From the NCBI GenBank assembly GCA_024138015.1, contig JAMXBB010000009.1, positions 46,406,842-46,470,841 on the forward strand: a DNA stretch of 64,000 bases. Direction: 5' to 3'. A model generated the notes under the pieces. That model searched no databases, was not told the DNA's origin, and saw only the letters and a program-made list of their open reading frames with translations. The stretch comes from Lumnitzera littorea (taxonomy: Eukaryota > Streptophyta > Magnoliopsida > Myrtales > Combretaceae). Below, piece by piece: positions 55,819-64,000 of the stretch (the first letter of the stretch is position 1; each line of letters opens with the position of its first letter). The position numbers and the translations under genes are program-made.

Positions 55819-58741
55819 TGTTACGCCCCGAAGTCGTAGAGTCGCAACAGTCCCGCCGTATAAACCATTCTATGATAGTAACTGGCCTTATAGTGCCTAC
55901 CACAGACATGATCTACACAAGGCGTCGACGACTCCTCGCTTTGAAGTAAAACAGTTCGATTAACACTTAAATTACAATTATGATAGATAGTGCGAATTTC
56001 AAATAACATGTATAATTATATATATATAAGTCCACAGAGCTCCCCAGGAAGTTTTACATAATCACCACAATTTACTAATTTACAGAATAACTATCAGTCT
56101 TTAACCTTTAACTACAAAGTCAGTCTAGTTACACATTTTACTAAGTAACTTGATCCTTACACCCCTGGCTTCAAAAGGACTAACCTCTGGGTAATTGTAG
56201 GATGGCATAATACTTGTAGTGATCACAAATCAAAACCTGCAAAAGGATCTATAAGGGTATGAGCAACTACAGCTCAGTAAGTTGAATTGGAGACTCATGA
56301 ATGCATACAAGCACAAACAGGGTTATCAAACAATTATTTTCATGCAATGCCTCAATCAAGTGTCATCGCACAACGTAGTCCGGTCCGTTGTGAAATCAGA
56401 GAAATTTCACCTGCTCCAATCCGGGTTGAGGAGTTCCATGTTATGCAACAGCTCACAACTAAACCCAGGCTTGTGCAATGGAGACATCGCTCCTCCCGCG
56501 ACTACCTTCGAACCATTGACTTCACCCCCGCCGCGACCTCCTCTCCTGTCACTTAGTTCGACTGAGGATGAAGAAGGGACCATTTTGCAATCCTGCTCTA
56601 TTCCTTTTGAAGGGGTCGGTATTTGGTTGGAGAGTCCTATGATCCTCTAACGGGTTGCAGTGCATTACATTTTCGGTTATTAGGGTCGACTAAGATTAAA
56701 TTCCGGTTAAGGTGTTCAAACAAGTTCATATCAATTCAATCAGTCATAAAATCATTCACAGTACAAATTCCAGCACGAATTCAGATACATCAAACACATG
56801 CGCAAACTACTTACAATCACAATCATATACAAGCCTAAGTCTCCGAGTACTATAAAACTAGTACTCTATTACAATAAGCAATAACCCAACTCACTTAAAT
56901 TTGCTCGATCACTCGAACCCTTAGTCGCGAGCTGATTTATCTCTAGATATCCTATAATACAAATAGGTCTTTTTAGTACTCATATTTTATGGATCCTTAT
57001 TCTAATTCAAAATGTAACTCATTTTCCCCATGTATACTTATAACGCTCTAATGATTCGTTGTACTTTATTTTGGGGTTCGACTCCTAAACTAGATTCTAG
57101 TTTTAATTCCTAAGTCTTAATTAGGCTCGAATCCCAATGTGACATTAATCACATTACGCTCGGGTACTCAAATATCCTATTAGGTTGTAATTTGGTATTC
57201 TAAACTATTCGGTACACGCTAACCCTAATTGAGGTATCGGATTTATTCCCGATGTGTAAAAATCTTACATTTTGAGATATTTACTTAACATTAAATATTA
57301 TTTCAGATTTATTATTTTTCTGATTTCTATTATATTATTATCTAAATAACCTTATTTTTTTAGATTTATTAATTTACACTTTCACATATTACTAATTTAT
57401 TATATTACTTACCTAATTTCCCTAATTAACCATACTTAGTACCCAAAGGCTAGGATTAGGGTTCTACTTCAGAGATTAACATCCCTAAACATATAATTAA
57501 CATCCTAATTAGTAATTAACATCCTAATCACCTAATTAACCCTAAATCACCCAATTTTACCATCATTTTAGGGCTAAAAATTAACTTAAAAATTTCGAAA
57601 ATTAATTTTTAAAAAATGGCTTCATAGCACTGTTCTACATCATATGAGAATCCTACATAAAAAATTTGAGCTCCAAACTACACTCCTAAGCCTATTTATT
57701 TTTCGGTTTAATCATGCTCGATTTTCAACAATTTGTTAAGGAACTTATATTTCCAGACATAATTAAACTAAATCAATATTTTTCCCTAAATATACATGCA
57801 ATAAAACCTCAGAATAACAAGTTTCATAATTTTCTGGGCAAAATAACTAATTTTACAAAATTATACAAAAATCGGGGTGAATAAATAACTAACCGGTTCG
57901 AAACTTTTTGGCCGTCCAAACCCAGTCCAATGTTGTCAGCCAGTCCAGGTGGTGGTTTTAGTGTAGGGTGGTAGTGGTGGTTCGGTCCCAGGTGGTGGTG
58001 GGTGGTGGTTTTAGTTCACTTAGCTAATCTGCACAGTTTTCTTTTTTTTTTTTTTATTTTCTGGATTTTCTGTCGATTTTTTCAGTGTTTCGATTTTTCT
58101 CAGATCCTAAACTGACCAAATAACTTCTGGAAAATTTTTCCTTATTTATAAACAATTGTAGTAATTAATATGCATTAATTTGATAAGACTTTGCCCCAAT
58201 TCCTTTATTTTTTGCTTTTTGTTTGTCTAATTCTCATTAGATAATTTTTATTTTTCTGATTTGAACCTACCACGACCTGATCTTGCTTCAGTTTGTCCTC
58301 TTTTGTTTTTTTCTAATTTTTCCATAATTATTTTATATTTTTCTTTAATTATTTGCTTAGTTTTCGGCAAATTTAGGTAATTACGCGTATTTTTATCTAC
58401 ACGTAAATGCATATGGGGTTCACGTGAACATTCCTAAATATTATTTTGGTCATTTTAAAATTTTTAGTATACATATAATTTATCTCTAGTAATTTATCAG
58501 TTATTATATTACACTTTTTGCCTTTTTGGTAATTAGCAATTATCATGCTTAAAATTTGAAAATTTTATAGTCTCCTATTTTACTACTTATTTTCTTAAAT
58601 TTAAGTTTACGGGGTCATTTTTACTAATATTTCTCTCAATAGGTTATAATTTGGGTTTGATCAAATCCTTTAGTCGATCGCCCTAAATTTTGGGTTTTAA
58701 GCTCAAACCTACGGTTACTTAGTTTGGCTTTAGGGCTTACA
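55819..58741 (-). repeat. Chromovirus 5' LTR
   Basis: 2,923 bp, the promoter-bearing copy in element orientation. It contains a TATA-rich word on the minus strand at about 56,012-56,030, roughly 200 bp from the LTR 3' end, and a G-rich GGT tract on the + strand (57,944-58,010). Confidence 0.95.
56010..56031 (-). promoter_or_regulatory. Candidate TATA box in the chromovirus 5' LTR
   Basis: On the minus strand CTTATATATATATAATTATA. The same tract is at 46,615-46,636 in the other LTR, and an expanded TA tract is at the corresponding place of the solo LTR (7,337-7,362). It would place a start about 170 bp before the LTR end. Confidence 0.35.
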
Positions 58742-58746
58742 GTTAA
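58742..58746. other. Target site duplication GTTAA (right)
   Basis: Identical to 46,419-46,423. Confidence 0.9.
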
Positions 58747-59210
58747 GGCAGCGAGATCTCTAAGATAAAGGTGAACTATTTACTCCCAATGCATTTTTGG
58801 GATAAATTGCCAAGCTTCTGTGCATTTGTACCTAATACGGAGGACAGAGTTACGGTAATCTACACAAATGGGGTCTACCTCTACTAAGACCAGTTTATAT
58901 GAGGTTTTTCAATTATCACCATGTTTGTCCAGCATTGTTGGTCCCAAATGGCATTAGAATTTTGGTACCTTTGAGGCCTTGTGCACTTAGCTTAAAGCAC
59001 TAGCTACAGTAAACTTCTACTAGTACTTCTTCTCATAAAGGATAAAGTGGCATGGGTGGTATTACATCTCGGCTTGCTTCGATAGGAAGGTCTTAGAAGG
59101 CCTAGATTTAGACCACAAAGTAATTGTCATGGGTCGAGAAAGGTTTGCCTGTAGTCTATAGAGATCGAAATGGGCCTTGGGAGCCCATAACCTAAAATTG
59201 TCCATCAACA
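58747..59210 (+). mobile_element. Decayed LTR-retroelement sequence right of the chromovirus
   Basis: Continuation of the host locus split by the chromovirus. Ends with GGGCCTTGGGAGCCCATAAC...TCCATCAACA, similar to 45,385-45,429. No coding sequence recognised. Confidence 0.4.
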
Positions 59211-59560
59211 ATGTCTATTTTCTTTCTTGCTCCATTTGCACTTTCATATTCAAATATTTTGTAATGTCTTATTGAAAATAAAATTTATACGAGTTATCTA
59301 TACATATCAATTTTAATTTTTACTATAAATTAATAGTTAGATTTCAATTAGTAGGTATGTCATAAGGAAAAGGTAAAAGGTTTATTTTTTTAACCTCTTA
59401 CAAAATGTATTGAGTACTCTTAATAATATTTAAAAAAACTTCTTTGCTTTATAAAGTTAAGAATATGTTCTAAGTGCAATTACGAACAAAATCAAATACA
59501 TATATATACGTACATATAAGATACAATATAATTGTTATAGAAAGAAGATTTCCTATAGAT
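59211..59560. other. AT-rich spacer
   Basis: Nothing recognised; short TA-rich stretch at 59,499-59,527. Confidence 0.5.
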
Positions 59561-59639
59561 GCTTCTAATATTGACTTAATTAAATTATATCTCCCATCCT
59601 TTAAATCGTATGGTTCTATATCCATCCCTAGCTAAGTCA

Positions 59640-61490
59640 AAACATAAGGTTTCACCTTGATTTCATATGCTCGGATAGCTTTAAGTATTCACTGAAGCCC
59701 TTTCAACACAGGTTTCCTTAATGGCTCAATCATCTTAGAGGGTATAAAGCTCAGCATTGGAGGAACCTCTTGTATTAAGTTAGTTTGGACTTGGTCTACT
59801 CCCTCCACATGACTAGCCTCAAGCTCTCCAATAGAGCCCTCTTGCTAAGATGCCTTAAGTCTTTGCCATTAACAAGTACATCGAGATAGTCTAGGAAACT
59901 GAAGTCTAGGTCTGGATACTTCTTCCAAACATCCCAACAACAAAGGCGCTTACCTAAAGCTTCAACCAGTTTGCTTTCATGATATCCTCATAAACCTTTC
60001 AACGGAGGTCCTCTGGGACTAAACCACCTTTGCTTTAAGATTGTTGCTTGATTCGTGCAGTCATATGAATTCATCCTCTAACTAGTTGATCTTTACCTTA
60101 TACTTCTTCTCCCCCTCCTCAATGCAATGCATCACTAATACTAGCACTTTAATCTTACCATAGCTTACCCCTTGTGCTCGACAATTCAAACTAAACACCT
60201 TCCATTTTCTCCTCTAGCTCTTCATTGCAGTATATAACAGTTGTAATATTATTATGGAGCTCAGCATTCGTCTTTGCCCACGAGTTGCCTTATAGCCATG
60301 CAACTTTATCACTTTACCTCAAGTCTTCTTTAACTAGTCCTCAACCTTAGCAATCTTCTGTCGAGCCTCCTCTAGAACCTTCCTTAGTTCATTTTCAGCT
60401 TCTTATGCCCTTTGTACTAGAAAGGAACTTTTAGAATACAAAAGGCCATTCTTTGTTATCAAGATGTTGCACTTGGTGTGGATATGTGCTACCTTCCATT
60501 GATCTTCCCTCCAAACATTATAGAACTCCACAAAGTGTAAGCTCGCAAAAATCAAAAGAAAAGGATTAGTAAAATCACACATCATGAGCAAATTATCTAC
60601 TTTGAAGAAAATAACCCTTACATCATAAAATTTGGCACTAATAGTATCTTTAAGCATTAAGTCCTCAGTGCTCTCCTTTAAGGTATACTTTTCCTTAGGT
60701 AGACTAAAGGCCCTTATTAGCTCTTCACTCACGTCACCAATACAAAGATCCTTGTCCTTTACACATACATCCTACTTAGGATAAAATTGCAAACCTTGAG
60801 CTTCAGGGGTATGAGCTCAAGACAACAACCATGACACATTAGGCTCCTTGGATCTCTTCCCCTTAAGTTTGGCTAACCAACATCCATCTTTCTTCTAACT
60901 TATTAGCTACCCGAGATCATCACTTTTTGATGGCTCATTGTCAGGAATATTCACAACGTCACCTTTGCTAGCCACTTTGGAGCTTTGCTCCACAACATGT
61001 TCCTTAGGACTCTTTTTGGATGGCTCGACATTTTAAGCCATGAGTTGGTTCAACTTTAGCTTTGCATATTGGTCTCCAATATTAATATAGGCTTCTCGTT
61101 GCTGGTAATGAACCTTTCTTTTCAATGAAGCATCCTCGATCCTTTTTGCCTTTATAGCCACCATGCCAACTACCTTGAGGATAGAAGGATCAAATCTCCT
61201 CATCTCTACAAGATAAATGAAAATGTCAAAAGCTACATGATAAGGAAATAGACAAAGTACCATGTTAAGCACAAGCCTTTAAGGGACCTCATTCCCCTAG
61301 CATTACTAGATGAATAGCCGTTTCGCAATATGACCACTTTGGTATGACGAAAATCATAATGGATAGATCCGCCATCCCTTTTGTAGAACACTAGGCTAAG
61401 CTCAAAAGGGGGGGAGGGGGTGAATTGAGATCTTAGAACAAATTGCAATTCTTTTCGATATTTAAAATGAAATGTGATAATAAGGATGAT
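59640..61490 (-). pseudogene. Decayed coiled-coil coding block, possibly gag-like
   Basis: Reading the minus strand across frames gives continuous protein-like sequence with many stops. LVFYKRDGGSIHYDF lies near 61,390; REAYINIGDQYAKLKLNQLM at 61,090-61,036; a charged linker follows; then the open fragment 60732-60403 (EELIRAFSLPKEKYTLKE, TISAKFYD). A heptad-patterned stretch (ENELRKVLEEARQKIAKVED) follows at about 60,396-60,330, with charged segments continuing to about 59,700. The N-domain plus coiled-coil layout and the LTR-like flanks suggest a retroelement gag-like protein, but I do not recognise the family. Not a functional gene. Confidence 0.4.
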
Positions 61491-62460
61491 CAAGATAATA
61501 ATAAGCTAATAATAAGTGTGGAAATTAAAGAGATAGAGATAGAGAAGATTAAGCTCGAATAAAATGTGGAGTTCGAATTGCCCTCGTAGTCTCCATAGAC
61601 TCACAAATGCCTCAAATTGATAACTTCACACCGCTTTATTAATCACTCAATACAATGCTCAAAGAGCTACAAAGTTCACACAATCACTATTACATACAAC
61701 ACTCTTTAATGTAGTGTTTTTCTTTCTTTAAAGATTACAAGTTTATGAACAAACAAGTACTATACACTAAGTCTCTTTTGTTTGATAGTAAATAAGAAGT
61801 ATAAGAGACAAATAGTTAAGTAATAAGGCCAAAGAACGTGAGAAAATGTCTTTTGATTGTAGTAGAATATTAGTTCTTAATCCTCTTTGGTCGGGTTGTT
61901 GAGTAATTATAACAACTCATTCAATCCTTCTCGTTATCGTACATTAAATACTCCAATGGCTCCTTTAAATAAGCTTACTGGCATGATGGTACCTTACTCT
62001 TTTCGACATGATGATAAGCAAATGTATTAGCAACATGAACACCAGCAAGTCTACCGTCATGTCGGCACATTAGGGTTAGAACACTTTCATTTTCATTTTC
62101 TAAGGCTTTGTACTGTCATACTGGTCTTTCCTCTTGCCATCATGATGGTAGGCCAAAATCCTCCTGAAATCAACTTTAACACAAAGAGAACAACTATATG
62201 TTGCAATCTAACTTCAAGATTATGTAATCATCATTCAAAAACCAAATATCCTGTAAAATTAATTGATATATTTAATTATTAAGCAAATTAATTGATCTTA
62301 TTCAATTAACTTAATATTATCAAATAATAATTAATTTAATCATCCAATTTTGTTTTGTTCTCATCAAAATCAATTAGTGAATCTTTGGTTCAATACTTTT
62401 TGTTCCCCTACTCCTTAAATATCATCCCCATACCGAGGAAGCAACATACTTCTCTTTCCT
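61404..62460 (+). repeat. LTR-like sequence after a purine tract
   Basis: AAAAGGGGGGGAGGGGG (61,404-61,420) followed by TGAATTGAGA resembles a polypurine tract/LTR start on the + strand. The following kilobase is non-coding. Two CATGATGGTA words (61,982 and 62,142) frame a stretch of unknown nature. The right end and a partner LTR were not found, so the assignment is tentative. Confidence 0.3.
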
Positions 62461-62599
62461 GATGGAGCTTAATTGTACATATTTAATAAATAGGTTTTAT
62501 AGTGCTTTTATAGAACTTTTAGTATAATTTAGTACTTTATTTATTAATATTTTATTTTATCACTTTATTACACTAATTTTTTTATTTTAAATTTTTTAG

Positions 62600-63060
62600 T
62601 ACACGTGATGATGGAAGCATGTGAAATTGCAAGATGGAATTTAAATATGAGAGCTTTACAGGCAGATAACATGGTTGTGTTTTCTTTAAAACACACTACA
62701 GAATTACATTAAGGAAGTACATGGCTATGTGCTTACTAAAAGGGGATACACACTCCTTGCATTACCCTTTAAGAACTCCAATATGTTGTGTTTCTAATTT
62801 ACAATTCAAAGAAATACAAGTTATGTACTTGGACTAAAGAAATTATATAGGCCGTATACTTGCATTAAGAAGTTGTACATACCATGTATTGCAACCAAAG
62901 GAAAAGTACACACCGTGTACTCGCTAAAGAAGAAATTCTACAAGTTGTCTACATTTTATTTCTAAGTTGTGTATCAATTTCCATGGGCAAAAATTGAAGA
63001 ATAAATTAAAGGAGATACACTTGCATCTTAAGGGCCTACTTCCATAAAGCCTTGTAATAT
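62600..63060. repeat. Short imperfect repeats with GTAC-palindrome words
   Basis: Words such as GTATACTTGC, GTACATACCATGTATTGC and GTACACACCGTGTACTCGC recur every 30-40 bp between about 62,710 and 62,950, separated by A-rich AAAGAA-type spacers. Such GTACACGG-CCGTGTAC-like words occur in some plant LTRs; here they precede a probable LTR end (63,780-64,000). Confidence 0.45.
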
Positions 63061-63419
63061 AATAGAGAGGTAGATTATAGTTAGAAAAAAAATTGTTATT
63101 TTTCTCTCATTTAATAGTTTAGGGTTTTAGAGAGTAGTTTTATTTTATTTTCAAGATTTCAAAATAAAATATAATAAGAGCTATTAATATGCATTTTTTA
63201 ATAAATAGGCCTAAGGCATATATTTAATTGACCCACAACTTAAGCCTAATTCTAACGACTCATTCACTTCATAGAATGGAATTAGAATTCCTAAGGTATA
63301 ATATATATTATTTTGTTTAGTTGGATTTATAAGTAATTTAATAATAGACATATAATATAATTTTAATGACTAAATTATTCTCGGTTCATTTTCTTTTTTA
63401 ACTAATTCTAAAGTAATAG

Positions 63420-63655
63420 GTGGTGATCGTGATTAATGGTGGTGGAAGTAGCGGCAATGGTGATTAATAGTAGCGGTAGCTATGGTGGTTGATGTCGGCG
63501 GCGGCTACGGTGACAGCAATAGTAGCAGTGGTGGTGGTGATGTTAAGGGTGGTAATAGAGGTGGATATGATGATCGGTGGCGATGGTGGCGATAGTGGTA
63601 AATGGTAGCGACGGTAGTGGTAATGGTGGTAATAGTAGTAGTGGTAAGGAATTGT
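63420..63655. repeat. Degenerate GGT/GAT/AGT trinucleotide minisatellite
   Basis: About 235 bp of G/T/A-rich sequence with a strong three-base rhythm (GGTGGT, GATGAT, AGTAGT, GGCGGC units), markedly richer in G than its surroundings. Stops interrupt all frames, so it is not coding. Confidence 0.75.
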
Positions 63656-63779
63656 GATTTTTTTGTTTAATTAAGAAATCTTTATCATTTGATTTTAAGT
63701 AAGAGGAATTTCTACAGAATTACAATTATGTGACAAAAAACTAAGTTAACGTAATGAAATTATAATTCCCCTCAAGTAA

Positions 63780-64000
63780 ATGGGCCATAGGTTTAGTCTA
63801 GATACAATATCTATTCACCTACTATAAATACAGGAGAAAAATCCCAAGTAGGGATCTTACTTTCATTTTTTTCACTCTCATTATTATTTTATAACTTTAC
63901 TCTCTTAGACAAGTAGTTGACTTAGGCATCGGAATGCTCTAACATTCTCTGTAGCCATTTTTTTGTTTTGCAGTTTCCGGTATACTAGGAACAAAAATCT
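63780..64000 (+). promoter_or_regulatory. Probable LTR promoter and R-U5 region at the window edge
   Basis: CTATAAATAC (TATA box, 63,822-63,831) is followed by a pyrimidine-rich leader, then GACTTAGGCATCGGAATGCTC and TTGTTTTGCAG (to 63,974). This series resembles the U3-R-U5 end of Tat/Ogre-type plant LTRs (GACTTGAGCGTCGGAGTG...TTTTGCAG). The element body, if present, lies outside the window. Confidence 0.45.

Larger units (their letters stand above)
46424..58741 (-). mobile_element. 12.3 kb Ty3/gypsy chromovirus (Tekay/Del-like), young but inactivated
   Basis: Two long LTRs (2,899 and 2,923 bp, about 97% identical where counted), a perfect GTTAA target duplication, and a tRNA-iMet-type primer site and polypurine tract in the right places on the minus strand. 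Gag carries three zinc knuckles; pol is in the order protease-RT-RNase H-integrase-chromodomain. RT/RNase H wording (LRQRRWLELIKDYDL, YHPGKANLVADALSRK) is Tekay/Del-like. An unusual extra ORF lies between primer site and gag. Gag and pol carry about a dozen inactivating changes. The high LTR identity makes it the youngest dated insertion in the window. Confidence 0.95.

Noticed and set aside
1..64000. CRISPR arrays, bacterial operons, riboswitches, plastid or mitochondrial gene inserts
   Set aside because: No regularly spaced direct repeats with unique spacers, no Shine-Dalgarno-led gene clusters and no recognisable organellar genes were seen.

Overview
The window looks like eudicot nuclear DNA. 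It is strongly AT-rich, with no bacterial-type operons and no intact host protein gene that I can recognise. It carries plant-type transposable elements: Ty3/gypsy chromovirus, Athila-like, Ty1/copia, a Cassandra TRIM with 5S rRNA-like LTRs, a LINE, hAT elements and a MITE. It reads as a nested repeat landscape, probably pericentromeric or intergenic.

Layout. 1-4.2 kb: AT-rich spacer with microsatellites. 4.2-12.1 kb: an old Athila-like element on the + strand, keeping a gag tail, a protease and a long 3' LTR; a 3.2 kb solo LTR, related to the young chromovirus further right, is inserted in that LTR. 12.1-26.6 kb: AT-rich spacer holding a MITE with about 100-bp inverted ends (17.84-18.23 kb), a 5'-truncated LINE (18.5-19.8 kb), a deleted tRNA-Arg gene (23.47 kb) and a 180-bp duplication. 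26.61-32.08 kb: a complete but decayed Ty1/copia element (354/355-bp LTRs, TSD TTAGA) whose gag is split by a 565-bp Cassandra element in the opposite orientation. 32.4-39 kb: local tandem duplications, two hAT-like non-autonomous candidates and microsatellites. 39.4-41.3 kb: an Ac-type hAT transposase pseudogene on the minus strand. 44-46.4 kb and 58.75-59.2 kb: decayed LTR-like sequence into which a 12.3 kb chromovirus on the minus strand has jumped (46,424-58,741; LTRs about 97% identical; TSD GTTAA). 59.6-64 kb: a decayed coiled-coil coding block, LTR-like sequences and a GGT/GAT-type minisatellite.

Most interesting points: (1) by eye-counted alignment the Cassandra LTR pair (about 70% identical) is far more diverged than the LTRs of the copia element that contains it (about 87%), the reverse of what simple nesting predicts; (2) the young chromovirus has an extra proline/acid-rich ORF between its primer binding site and gag; (3) nearly all of its inactivating changes look like C-to-T or G-to-A transitions, as expected from cytosine methylation. 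All identity values are hand counts or estimates by eye, and all family assignments rest on recognised motifs, not on database searches.
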